From assembly GCF_040361435.1 (NCBI RefSeq), contig NZ_APNL01000010.1, forward strand, positions 62,001 through 126,000: a stretch of DNA of 64,000 bases, in the 5' to 3' direction. The notes beneath the pieces are model-generated. The model searched no databases and was not told where the DNA came from. It worked only from the letters and a program-made list of their open reading frames with translations. Positions 17,955 to 26,535 of the stretch are shown in pieces. The translations under genes and the position numbers were made by a program. Source of the stretch: Salinisphaera sp002433465 (GTDB lineage: Bacteria > Pseudomonadota > Gammaproteobacteria > Nevskiales > Salinisphaeraceae). How positions within the stretch are numbered: position 1 is the first letter of the stretch; every line of letters starts with the position of its first letter.

Positions 17955-18167
17955 TCAGAAATCGATGCAGCGTCCGTTCTTCTCCCAATCCCCGTAGCGC
18001 ACGGGCTCCGGGCCCTTGCGACCGCCGTATTCGGGCGGAAGATCGAGCGTATTGGGCTTGGCGGGCGGGCTGGAATCGGCGGGCTGCGGTGCGGACTCTT
18101 GCTCTTGCGACCGGGCGGGAGCGCCGGCTTGGGAGTCGTCCTCAGCGGACAAACGTTCGTCTGACAT
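17955..18167 (-). CDS. DUF1674/SDHAF4-type succinate dehydrogenase assembly factor
   Basis: A 70-residue protein with a disordered acidic N-terminus and the conserved C-terminal box YGGRKGPEPVRYGDWEKNGR followed by CIDF. That ending (RYGDWEKNGRCIDF) is the hallmark of DUF1674, whose eukaryotic members (SDHAF4/Sdh8) bind free flavinated SdhA and protect it from oxidation during assembly. Its place just upstream of sdhC, in the same orientation, fits that role. The bacterial function is inferred from the eukaryotic family. Confidence 0.88.
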   Translation of the reverse strand: MSDERLSAEDDSQAGAPARSQEQESAPQPADSSPPAKPNTLDLPPEYGGRKGPEPVRYGDWEKNGRCIDF

Positions 18168-18296
18168 GGCGATACTCTAAACCCGTGTCGGGTTTCTGGC
18201 AATGTGAACATTGGCTGAACCGACCGGCCCAGCTGCATATAACAGCGACTTTACGCTATGGCTAGAATACGAGCCACACAAGACTTGGATGCACCT

Positions 18297-19172
18297 ATGA
18301 CCGATTCCACCGCCGCGGCGCCAAGCGCGCTTGGCGTCATCGCAGTCACCGGACCCGATGCGGCCGATTTCCTGCGCGCCCAGCTCACCAACGACGTGAT
18401 GCGGCTGGGCCAGGACCGCCACTTCCTGGCCGCCTGGTGCGACGCCAAGGGCCGAGCGCAGATGGTTGCACGCGTTTGCGAGCGCGACGACGGCTACTGG
18501 CTGGTGGTGCCGGAATCACTCATCGACGGGCTGATCAAGCGCTTACAGATGTACGTGTTGCGCGCGGCGGTCAAACTTCACGACGGTCGCGATACGCTTC
18601 GTATCGTGGGTCGCCGCGGAGGTGACCTGCCCGCCGCGTCAAGAGTACGTACCGCGGGCGACGCCGTGCTGCTGGGTCTGTCTGCCGGCGCGGGCGGCGA
18701 ACCACGCGCGCTGGAAATTTCTCCGAACGAGCATGGGGTCGCGCAAGACTCGATCGCAACCGACGCGCCCGACTGGCTGGCCGAGGAAATCGATGCCGGC
18801 ATACCGGCGTTGGCGCCGGCCACACAGGGGCTGTTCGTCCCCCAAATGCTCAACCTGCACTGGCTGCAGGCCATCGATTTCGACAAGGGCTGCTATCCCG
18901 GCCAGGAGGTCATTGCACGGCTGCACTACCGCGGCAAACTCACGCGCCGTATGTACCGGCTGTTCTGGCAAGGCGAAATGCCCGTGCCCGGCAGCGACGT
19001 GCTCGATGACCAGGGCGAACGTGCGGGCACGGTGCTCTACGCCGCGCCATCCGCCGAGCAAAGCAGGGGCACGCTGCTGGCGGTGCTCAAAACGAGCGCC
19101 GCGCAGCAACCGCTTGCCACCGCCAACGCCACGCTGGAACCGGGCGAGCTGCCTTACCCGACGCCGGTCTAG
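18297..19172 (+). CDS. ygfZ: YgfZ/GcvT-domain folate-binding protein
   Basis: YgfZ is a tetrahydrofolate-dependent protein that helps assemble or repair certain iron-sulfur clusters. The signature KGCYPGQEVIARLHYRGK, with its conserved Cys, is intact in the second half, and the N-terminal GcvT-like fold is recognisable (VTGPDAADFLRAQLTNDV). I chose the ATG at 18297 (MTDSTAAAPSALGV), giving 291 residues; an in-frame start 39 bases earlier is less likely. It runs opposite to the sdh operon and converges on lysS. Confidence 0.9.
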   Translation: MTDSTAAAPSALGVIAVTGPDAADFLRAQLTNDVMRLGQDRHFLAAWCDAKGRAQMVARVCERDDGYWLVVPESLIDGLIKRLQMYVLRAAVKLHDGRDTLRIVGRRGGDLPAASRVRTAGDAVLLGLSAGAGGEPRALEISPNEHGVAQDSIATDAPDWLAEEIDAGIPALAPATQGLFVPQMLNLHWLQAIDFDKGCYPGQEVIARLHYRGKLTRRMYRLFWQGEMPVPGSDVLDDQGERAGTVLYAAPSAEQSRGTLLAVLKTSAAQQPLATANATLEPGELPYPTPV

Positions 19173-19215
19173 CGCCGCCGCAAGCGTCGGGCCGACCGGT
19201 CGCAGCAGCTCTCGA

Positions 19216-20721
19216 TTATTGCCCCTGCGGACGCAGCTGCGGAAACAACAGCACGTCGCGGATCGCGCTGCGACCGGTCAACAGCATCACCAGGCGATCG
19301 ATACCGATGCCGGCGCCGGCCGTTGGCGGCAGGCCGTATTCGAGCGCGTTCACGTAGTCGGCGTCGTAGTACATGGCTTCGTCGTCGCCAGCCGCCTTGG
19401 CATCGGCCTGCGCTGCGAAACGCTCGGCCTGATCTTCGGCATCGTTGAGCTCGGAGAAGCCGTTGGCAATCTCGCGCCCGGCAACGAACAGCTCGAAGCG
19501 TTCGGTCACATCGGGATCGTCGTCGCGACGGCGCGCCAGCGGCGAAACCTCGGCCGGGTAATCGATGATGAAGGTGGGCGTTTCCAGCCGATGCTCGACC
19601 GTATGCTCGAACAGCTCGGTGAGCCATTTGCCATAACCCCAGCCCGCCTCGCCCTTGACCCCGTGGCGAGCCGCCGTATCGGATAATTTATCTATCCTAT
19701 CAATATCTTGTGGCTCGATATTGCTATTGTACTTGAGCACCGCATCACGCATCGACAGGCGCTCGAACGGCGCATCAAAACGTATCGCCTGGTCGCTGCA
19801 GGCCTGGGCATGGCGCGCTTCGACATGGGCCGACAGGTCCCGCAACAATGACTCGATCAGGTCCATCAGGTCGTGGTAGTCCGCATATGCCTGATAAAAC
19901 TCGAGCATCGTGAACTCGGGGTTGTGCCGGGTCGACACCCCTTCATTACGGAAATTGCGGTTGAGCTCGAACACCTTCTCCAGCCCGCCGACTACGAGGC
20001 GCTTAAGATAAAGCTCGGGGGCGACACGCAGATAGAAGTCGTGATCCAGCGCGTTGTAGTGGGTCACGAACGGGCGTGCTGCTGCGCCACCGGGGATGGC
20101 CTGCAGCATGGGCGTTTCCACCTCGAGGAAATCACGGGATTCGAAGAAGTCCCGCACCCCGCGCACGATCGCGCTGCGGGCCATGAATACGGCACGCGAG
20201 TCCGGGTGCATGATCAGATCGACATAACGCTGACGATAGCGTGCCTCGGTATCAGCCAAGCCATGCCACTTTTCCGGCAGCGGTCGCAGCGACTTGGTGA
20301 GCAACTGCAGCTCGGTCGCGCGAACCGAGAGCTCGCCCTTGTTGGTGCGCGACAGGGCTCCGCGCACGCCGACGATATCGCCTATATCCAGCTGCTTGAA
20401 GGCCTTGTAGGCCTCTTCGCCCAGCAGGTCGCGCTGTACGAACAACTGAATACGGCCACTGCGGTCCTGTAGCGTGGCAAAGCTGAGTTTGCCCATGACG
20501 CGTTTGGCCAGTAGCCGGCCGGCGACCGCTACCTGCTGGGCGCGTTCATCCAATGTGCCCGCATCGTCGTCGGCGTGAGCGCGCTGCAACTCGCCCGCGA
20601 GCGCGTCGGGGCGAAAATCGTTCGGGAAAGCCGCACCCTGCTCGCGCCACGCCTGAAGTTTCTCCTTGCGCTGGGCAACCAGACGGTGGGTATCGGTGTC
20701 GCTGGCCCCGGTATCGGTCAT
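19216..20721 (-). CDS. lysS: Lysyl-tRNA synthetase, class II
   Basis: LysS charges tRNA-Lys. The N-terminal OB-fold anticodon-binding domain (VAVAGRLLAKRVMGKLSFAT) precedes the class II catalytic core with motif 2 FRNEGVSTRHNPEFTMLEFY and motif 3 near GIGIDRLVMLLTG. The ATG at 20721 gives 501 residues, normal for the family. The prfB-lysS order is conserved in gammaproteobacteria, and 55 bases separate the two here. No long terminator is seen before the convergent ygfZ. Confidence 0.96.
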   Translation of the reverse strand: MTDTGASDTDTHRLVAQRKEKLQAWREQGAAFPNDFRPDALAGELQRAHADDDAGTLDERAQQVAVAGRLLAKRVMGKLSFATLQDRSGRIQLFVQRDLLGEEAYKAFKQLDIGDIVGVRGALSRTNKGELSVRATELQLLTKSLRPLPEKWHGLADTEARYRQRYVDLIMHPDSRAVFMARSAIVRGVRDFFESRDFLEVETPMLQAIPGGAAARPFVTHYNALDHDFYLRVAPELYLKRLVVGGLEKVFELNRNFRNEGVSTRHNPEFTMLEFYQAYADYHDLMDLIESLLRDLSAHVEARHAQACSDQAIRFDAPFERLSMRDAVLKYNSNIEPQDIDRIDKLSDTAARHGVKGEAGWGYGKWLTELFEHTVEHRLETPTFIIDYPAEVSPLARRRDDDPDVTERFELFVAGREIANGFSELNDAEDQAERFAAQADAKAAGDDEAMYYDADYVNALEYGLPPTAGAGIGIDRLVMLLTGRSAIRDVLLFPQLRPQGQ

Positions 20722-20776
20722 GTCGTGTCGTCCCTGTATATATTTAAGAATGGCTGTCAGGCCCGGTGCCTGTGTT

Positions 20777-21875
20777 TCAAAGCCCTTGCTTGAGGCTTTC
20801 CTCGACGAACGCGTCCAGATCGCCGTCGAGCACCGCCTGGGTATTGCCCACTTCCACGCCCGTACGCAGATCCTTGATGCGCGACTGATCGAGCACGTAG
20901 GAACGAATCTGACTGCCCCAGCCGATATCCGACTTGTCGGCCTCGGTGGCCTCGGCTTCAGCCCGACGTGCCGCCAGCTCTCGTTCATACAGCTTGGACT
21001 GCAGCTGCTTCATCGCGGTCGCACGGTTCTTGTGCTGGGAACGGTCGTTCTGACACTGAACAACGATGCCCGTGGGATTATGCGTGATTCGTACCGCCGA
21101 CTCGGTACGGTTGACGTGCTGCCCGCCCGCGCCGCTGGCACGGTAGACATCCACCCGCAGATCCGATGGATCGATATCGATGGAAATCTCGTCATCGATT
21201 TCCGGCGCGACGAATACCGCGGCAAACGAGGTGTGGCGCCGCGCGCCGGAATCGAACGGCGACTTGCGTACCAGACGGTGTACGCCGGTTTCCGTTCGCA
21301 GCCAGCCATAGGCATAGCTGCCGGTCACGGCAACCGTTGCGCTCTTGATACCGGCCACCTCGCCCGGTGAAAGCTCGGTGACCTCGGTGGCGAAGCCACG
21401 GCGCTCGCACCAGCGCAGGTACATGCGCAACAGCATTTCGGCCCAGTCCTGCGCTTCCGTGCCGCCCGAGCCGGACTGGATATCGACGAACGCATTGCTC
21501 GCGTCTGCTTCGCCGGAGAACATGCGCTGAAACTCCAGGCTCTTCAGATGCGACTCCACCGCATCGAGCTCGGCAGCGACATCCTCGATTACCGAGGCGT
21601 CCTCTTCCATGGCCGCCAGCTCCACAAGCTCCTCGCTGTCGTCCAGGATCGTGAGTGACTTCTCCATGGGCCGAACAACTTCTTCCAGCCGCGCCTTTTC
21701 CTGACCGAAAGCCTGCGCCTTGTCCGGATCGTTAGCCCATATATCGCCCTGGGCGAGCTCGGCGTCGATTTCGTCTAGGCGGTCTTTCTTTTCAGCGTAG
21801 TCAAAGATACCCCCTGAGGTCGCCAAGACGCGCGCGCAATTCCTGCATGCGGGTGTTCACAGCGTTGGTATCCAT
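20777..21875 (-). CDS. prfB: Peptide chain release factor 2 (programmed +1 frameshift)
   Basis: RF2 terminates translation at UGA and UAA. The main frame contains the catalytic GGQ loop (RASGAGGQHVNRT) and the stop-recognition motif SPF (RKSPFDSGARRHTSF). The true start is the ATG at 21875 (MDTNAVNTRMQELRARLGDL); after 24 codons an in-frame UGA is bypassed by a +1 shift into the long frame beginning DYAEKKDRL. The shift makes RF2 synthesis depend on RF2 level. Total length is about 365 residues. A gene caller that ignores the shift would miss the first 25 residues. Confidence 0.96.
21801..21815 (-). promoter_or_regulatory. prfB programmed frameshift site
   Basis: On the minus strand the sequence is AGGGGG-TAT-CTT-TGA-C. 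The purine-rich stretch pairs with the 16S rRNA tail while CTT slips by +1 over the UGA. This matches the well-studied E. coli prfB site base for base in its core. Confidence 0.95.
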
Positions 21876-22079
21876 TGACTTTCCTATTCATTGGGGGTGC
21901 GTTGCGGGCGCGGATCATTACAGCTTACGACGTACAGCACAAGCGCGAGAATTAATTGCTAATTCCAGCGATAACCTCCATAATCCGGTTGCACGTCACC
22001 GGTTTGGGAACGCTTGTTCGCCAGTTCGGTGAATGGGACCGCACAACAAACCTAAACCCGTTCAAGGGAGTTTTGAACT

Positions 22080-23243
22080 ATGAAATTCAAGCAACCGCTT
22101 ACCGCAGGTGTTGCTGGCGCACTGGGGCTCGCATTCGCGGGCAGCGCCATGGCGCAGATGGACACGCCGCAGGACAAGCGCTTCTACGTGGCGCCGATGG
22201 TCAGCTACGGCTTCTTCGACAACGACACCGTCGGCAACGACGGCAGCAGCTTCGGTTCGCTGAGCACCGATAACGACGACAGCATCGGTGGCACGCTGGC
22301 GATCGGTAAGCCGATCAACAGCTGGTTGAACCTGGAGCTGTTCGGCTTCTATTTCAACCCGGAACAGCGGGTTGGCAATAGCAAGGCCGACGCCGACCTG
22401 TACGGCTTTGGTCTGGACGCCCTGTTCTTCCCGGCCCGCGACACGCTGCCGGTCTACGGCATCCTCGGCGCTGCCTGGGGCAAGACGGATCCCGGCTTCA
22501 ATGGCGTCGACGTCGCCGGTGATGGCCAGGGCCCGATCGGCATCGGCGACGATGCGGACACCGACTTCCTGGACGCCGGTCTGGGTTACATGTATCAGCT
22601 GAACGACTACGGCCTGGCCGTGCGTGCTGAGTACCGCTACCGTTACACCACCGTGGATTCCGCGGACATCTACGGCGCCGGCTACGAAGATCAGCGTTAC
22701 GACGACCACATCCTGTCGCTGGGCCTCCAGATTCCGCTGGGTGCTCCCCCGACGGCTGCTGCCGAGCCGGCTCCGGCCCCCGCTCCGGCCCAGCCGATGG
22801 ATAGCGATGGCGACGGCGTGATCGATGCCAACGACCAGTGCCCCGGCACCCCGCGTGGCACGGAAGTCGACGCACGTGGCTGCCCGATCGAGAAGAAGGC
22901 CCCGATCGTCCTCAAGGGCGTGACCTTCGAGTTCGATTCCGCCAAGCTGACGATGCAGGCCGAAAACCGCCTCAACAACGTTGTTGACGCGCTGCAGGCC
23001 AGCTCTGAAGTGAAGTTCCGTATCGATGGCTACACCGACAGCATCGGCACCGAACAGTACAACCAGGGCCTCTCCCAGCGTCGTGTGGACTCGGTGCGTC
23101 AGTACCTGATCCAGCACGGCGTCACCTCGAGCCGTATTACCGGCACGCAGGGTCATGGCGAGTCCAACCCGGTTGCGACCAACGAGACGGCCGCTGGCCG
23201 CGCTCAGAACCGTCGCGTCGAACTGAACGTTACCGAGCAGTAA
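22080..23243 (+). CDS. OmpA-family outer membrane porin
   Basis: The 387-residue protein has a signal peptide cut after AMA (AFAGSAMA-QMDTPQ), an N-terminal beta-barrel (about residues 30-215, alternating aromatic strands), a Pro/Ala linker, a calcium-binding thrombospondin type 3-like repeat (DSDGDGVIDANDQCPGTPRG) and a C-terminal peptidoglycan-binding OmpA domain. The last contains DGYTDSIGTEQYNQGLSQRR and GHGESNPVATN. It is probably a major structural porin, as codon use is smooth and the terminator is strong. It is monocistronic. The exact OmpA/OprF class is not resolved. Confidence 0.93.
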   Translation: MKFKQPLTAGVAGALGLAFAGSAMAQMDTPQDKRFYVAPMVSYGFFDNDTVGNDGSSFGSLSTDNDDSIGGTLAIGKPINSWLNLELFGFYFNPEQRVGNSKADADLYGFGLDALFFPARDTLPVYGILGAAWGKTDPGFNGVDVAGDGQGPIGIGDDADTDFLDAGLGYMYQLNDYGLAVRAEYRYRYTTVDSADIYGAGYEDQRYDDHILSLGLQIPLGAPPTAAAEPAPAPAPAQPMDSDGDGVIDANDQCPGTPRGTEVDARGCPIEKKAPIVLKGVTFEFDSAKLTMQAENRLNNVVDALQASSEVKFRIDGYTDSIGTEQYNQGLSQRRVDSVRQYLIQHGVTSSRITGTQGHGESNPVATNETAAGRAQNRRVELNVTEQ

Positions 23244-23273
23244 CAATCGGTTAGACCGACTGTTTGAAGTCGG

Positions 23274-23305
23274 GCCCGGCCTCTTCGGAGGCCGGGCTTT
23301 TTTTT
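23274..23305 (+). terminator. Rho-independent terminator after ompA-type gene
   Basis: A perfect 10-bp GC-rich stem (GCCCGGCCTC/GAGGCCGGGC) with the very stable TTCG tetraloop is followed by eight T residues, 30 bases after the porin stop codon. Confidence 0.95.
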
Positions 23306-23412
23306 GCCTGACGCTCGGACGATGGTAAAGCCCCTCGGCATCGGTCGAGTAGCTTAGACGACCGACAGACCGCCGCTTGAGCGTTCAATCATCGGCAGGG
23401 CAACCTATCGCA

Positions 23413-23922
23413 ATGGAAACATCGAACGACCCACTGCGCGCGTATCTCGAAAGATGCCTCCACGAGCATGCCCCGCAACGGCTGTTGCTGATGGGCCAAG
23501 ACTCGACGCGCCGAGACGCGCTGCAGGCGCTCGCGTCCCGCCATGGCGCTGTCTGCACAGCATCGAGCGTAGCGGACATGTCCGACACGGATTCGACGGC
23601 CGCACGATTCGACCTCGCGATCGTGCTTCCGGCCATGATTAGCGAACTGAATAAGCGCGAAGGCCGCCAGCTGATAAGCCGTCTGCGCGACCAGCTCGCC
23701 GGCACCGTGCTCGTCTGTGTCGATACCCGCGCCCAGACGGCCGAGCCCTGGACAATCAGCGACTTCATCGCCCTGGGTTTTCGCCGCAGCCCCGATAGCC
23801 GCAGCGTCGGCCCCGCCGTCGCCGTCTATCGATACGATATCCGCGACTACAAGACCACACCCGATTGGCTGAACTCACGCTACTGGGCCAACCCGGAGCG
23901 CTGGGATCGGGAACGCTGGTGA
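23413..23922 (+). CDS. DUF6231-like conserved hypothetical protein
   Basis: A 169-residue soluble protein starting METSNDPLRAYLERCLHEHA. It has a Rossmann-like beginning (QRLLLMGQDSTRRDALQALA) and a central hydrophobic strand FDLAIVLPAMI, and ends YDIRDYKTTPDWLNSRYWAN followed by PERWDRERW. The C-terminal DYKTTPDWLN pattern recalls a small family found beside housekeeping genes in Pseudomonas-like bacteria, provisionally DUF6231; I am not certain of the number. The function is unknown. An upstream ATG at 23377 is possible but less likely. Confidence 0.65.
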   Translation: METSNDPLRAYLERCLHEHAPQRLLLMGQDSTRRDALQALASRHGAVCTASSVADMSDTDSTAARFDLAIVLPAMISELNKREGRQLISRLRDQLAGTVLVCVDTRAQTAEPWTISDFIALGFRRSPDSRSVGPAVAVYRYDIRDYKTTPDWLNSRYWANPERWDRERW

Positions 23923-24073
23923 GCTTTGCGAGGCCGTAGCACAGCCGCCTCAAGCGAGTGAACGCGAGGCGGGAGCAAGCGAGTCCATCCACCACGGGGA
24001 TCAATGCGGGGAGTCCGGAGAGGCACAGCCTAACTCGCACCGAACCAGCGATGAGGGTATCCGATCTGGCAGG

Positions 24074-24961
24074 TTAAGCCTTGGTTTCCAGCGTCTTAGG
24101 CACGCGATCCAGCGACCAGTTGTCGACGCCCCAGTTAAGCACACGACGCGCGCTCGCGTCCCAGAGGGTCTCCGGCGGCCGCTGACCGAGCCAGACCAGA
24201 CACCGAGTCAACTGCGCGCCGGGCTTTTCCGGTCTGAGCGGGATTGCGCCTGTGCTCTTGCCCAGTTTTTCTCCGGCGGGATCCACCACCACCGGAACAT
24301 GGGCATAGCGAGGCGTATCTACACCCAGCGCGTGCTGAAGCGCGATCTGTCGCGGCGTCGATGACAACAAATCAGCGCCGCGCACCACTTCGGTGACGCC
24401 TTGGTAGGCGTCGTCGAGCACGGTCGCGAGCTGATAAGCCACAATGCCGTCGGCACGCCTGATCACGAAATCACCGATATCCCGATCGAGGCGCTGTTCG
24501 TAAATGCCCTGCACCGCGTCGGCCACCCTCACAAGCTGCCCGCCCACGCGAAAGCGCACCGAGCGTGCATGGCGGCCGGCCGGCAGGCCGGCGCGGCAGG
24601 TACCCGGATAGATAGGCCCCTCGATACCGACCCGACCCGAGCGCGCCTCGCGACGCGTGCAGCCACAGTCGAAGGCCAGCCCGGCGTGTTTGAGGCGCTC
24701 AATTGCGAGCCGGTAGGCAGGGCGTCGCCCGTCCTGATAGAGAACCTCGTCGTCCCATTCGAGCTGGAAGAACCTAAGTGCGTCAAGAATACGCGCGGCC
24801 GCGCCCGGCTCGACCCGAGGCGTATCAAGGTCGTCCATTCGCAGCAGCCAACGGCCACCCTGGGCACGGGCCTGAAGAAAGCTGCTCAGCGCGGCGACCA
24901 GCGAACCGATGTGCAAGGCGCCGCTCGGCGACGGTGCAAAGCGCCCGACCACGGCGGTCAT
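24074..24961 (-). CDS. gluQ: Glutamyl-Q tRNA(Asp) synthetase
   Basis: GluQRS is a truncated glutamyl-tRNA synthetase paralogue that attaches glutamate to queuosine at position 34 of tRNA-Asp. The class I signature PSPSGALHIGSL and the second motif KLGKSTGAIPL are present. The zinc site is visible as CGCTRREA...YPGTC. There is no anticodon-binding domain, and the length of 295 residues is typical. It is the last core gene before the tRNA remnant at 25107, so it marks the chromosomal side of the integration point. Confidence 0.95.
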   Translation of the reverse strand: MTAVVGRFAPSPSGALHIGSLVAALSSFLQARAQGGRWLLRMDDLDTPRVEPGAAARILDALRFFQLEWDDEVLYQDGRRPAYRLAIERLKHAGLAFDCGCTRREARSGRVGIEGPIYPGTCRAGLPAGRHARSVRFRVGGQLVRVADAVQGIYEQRLDRDIGDFVIRRADGIVAYQLATVLDDAYQGVTEVVRGADLLSSTPRQIALQHALGVDTPRYAHVPVVVDPAGEKLGKSTGAIPLRPEKPGAQLTRCLVWLGQRPPETLWDASARRVLNWGVDNWSLDRVPKTLETKA

Positions 24962-25106
24962 TACGAGAAGAAGGCTGCTCGGGCAGCGAACATCGCATGC
25001 CGCTTGGAGACAGGAAGTCGAAGGAGCGGCTGGGCACAGCCTAGGGGCCTACGCCTATGCACATGGCGCGGCAGTCGGTGGCGCGCTCGGCGCCGCCGGA
25101 AAGAAA

Positions 25107-25151
25107 GATGGTCGGGGTAGCAGGATTTGAACCTACGACCTTCTGCACCCC
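25107..25151 (-). tRNA. 3' half of tRNA-Pro(GGG), probable att site remnant
   Basis: The minus strand gives ATGGGGTGCAGAAGG, matching an anticodon loop with GGG and the 3' strand of its stem, then a variable region, the T arm GTAGG-TTCAAAT-CCTGC and the acceptor end CTACCCCGACCA with encoded CCA. No D arm or 5' acceptor strand precedes it, so the gene is cut at the anticodon loop, the usual crossover point of tRNA-targeting integrases. No second copy was found by eye. The rest of the 24962-25275 interval shows no other gene. Confidence 0.75.
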
Positions 25152-25275
25152 ATCTAGCTTTAATGTCGGCCCTATTCCTTTGTTCTTCAAGCATAATAGC
25201 GGTTTATGATGGCGGACAATTCGGACATACGCGCCCTATCTAATCAGATAGTTACAGAGCGGTTTCGGTAGTTTG

Positions 25276-25962
25276 TCAGCCGATATTTACCTTGTCGAGG
25301 ATCGACGGATCATCGTTCTTGGGGCTGCCAACGCGCTGGCCGATCGGCCAATATTCGTAGCTCGAGTACCGCTGTTCCCGGAGAATCTCGTACCCCTGGT
25401 CCACGTCTATATCTGGATCGATCCACGAGCGCGCACCAGCGCCGGTAAGCGCCTGTGGCTGCCGGTTATGGATATGCGCGATGTCTTCGCTCGGCTCTCC
25501 TGTGAGGATCGCGAACGTCACCTCGCCCGAAGCTGAATGATCTGCCGGCAAGCGAGAGGCCTTCGACCAGATGCCGGCGAAGAAAAACGGTTGGGCATCG
25601 GCGGGTCGGATCGCATATGGCTGCTTTTGTTCGCCGCCGCGTTTCCACTCAATCCAATAGTCAGCGGCCACAACGCACCGCTGGTGCTCGAAGGACTTGG
25701 CGAAGAGCTTTTTCTCAGAGGCTGTTTCAGATCGCGCGTTGATCGGTGCGAGCTTCGTGTCGCCCGCCCAGCCGGGAATGAATCCCCACCATGCGGGGCC
25801 TAGATTGATCACTCCAGTCTCGGGATCAACCAGAGTAATTAACTGAAACGTCCCTGGCGGTCGGTTATAACTGACGTTATCCAAAAGCCGGGCCGAGATC
25901 TTGCCGCTGACGATGCGCGCAAATTGCTCGGCGGGGCTGTGCCTACCGTATCTTCCACACAT
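25276..25962 (-). CDS. SRAP/YedK-type abasic-site protein
   Basis: SRAP proteins form a covalent thiazolidine crosslink with abasic sites in single-stranded DNA, shielding them at replication forks. The protein begins MCGRYGRHSPAEQF, with the catalytic Cys2 exposed after Met removal. It includes WWGFIPGWAGD, NARSETASEK and IHNRQPQAL, where the family usually has HNRMP. Length is 228 residues. It is the first gene inside the presumed island, and YedK-like genes are common mobile-element passengers. The M-to-Q change next to the conserved His region is noted but probably tolerated. Confidence 0.92.
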   Translation of the reverse strand: MCGRYGRHSPAEQFARIVSGKISARLLDNVSYNRPPGTFQLITLVDPETGVINLGPAWWGFIPGWAGDTKLAPINARSETASEKKLFAKSFEHQRCVVAADYWIEWKRGGEQKQPYAIRPADAQPFFFAGIWSKASRLPADHSASGEVTFAILTGEPSEDIAHIHNRQPQALTGAGARSWIDPDIDVDQGYEILREQRYSSYEYWPIGQRVGSPKNDDPSILDKVNIG

Positions 25963-25990
25963 AAATTCGCGCGATGTCGGACATCTCTTA

Positions 25991-26369
25991 TTAAAACCAA
26001 GCTACCGGCATATGCGCTGGGTGCACTGAAGAACGCGCGCTACCTTGCCGCGCAGCCTTTTTTAGGATATCGCGCTCCTCTTCGGTGCGGCGCAGCCGTG
26101 CGCGCAGCTTGAGGATCTCGCTTTTCGCCTCGACCAGCTCGTTGGCCTGCTGCTCGGTGTTATCCGGCTTAACCGCCTTCACCCATTTGTACAGGCTGTG
26201 AGCCGACACGCCGAGGCGCTCGGCGACATCAGCTACCGGATAACCGCGATCCAGTACTTGCCGAACCGCTTCATCCTTGAATTCCGGGGTATATCTTTGA
26301 TTGCTCATTACACTTCCTCCTATGCTCAAATCATAGGCCAGAAGTGTCTAATGGACCCGGGCAAGTCCA
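25991..26369 (-). mobile_element. Truncated IS3-family element: OrfA and one terminal repeat
   Basis: The minus strand encodes a helix-turn-helix protein (MSNQRYTPEFKDEAVRQVLD, VADVAERLGVSAHSLYKWVK) and a leucine-zipper segment ending ERDILKKAA, typical IS3-type OrfA. It then runs into 20 unrelated residues and stops at 25991. The A-rich shift site CTAAAAAAGG is present, but no OrfB follows. Upstream, GCAAGTCCA at 26361-26369 (TGGACTTGC outward on the minus strand) is a candidate terminal repeat. The element is therefore a dead fragment, cut on the side toward the SRAP gene. Confidence 0.75.
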
Positions 26370-26535
26370 CTGGTCGCAGTGAGCCAAGCACATCTTACGA
26401 AAGACTTTAGGCGTCGATCATCCCCCTGTTTTAGTGGCATATTGATCCAAAGTTCCAGAGTTTAAGTGGCCGCTTCTGCGGCGGGTTAAATCCTTGGACT
26501 AGAACCAAGCGCTAATTAATACGAAAGATAGTCGG

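Noticed and set aside
22062..23246. Long minus-strand open frame opposite the OmpA-family gene
   Set aside because: Composition is that of a reverse-frame shadow; the plus-strand gene has signal peptide, domains and terminator.
24961..25194. Small minus-strand ORF running through the tRNA half
   Set aside because: It contains GRRFKSCYPD, the usual false translation of a tRNA T arm and acceptor; no gene evidence.
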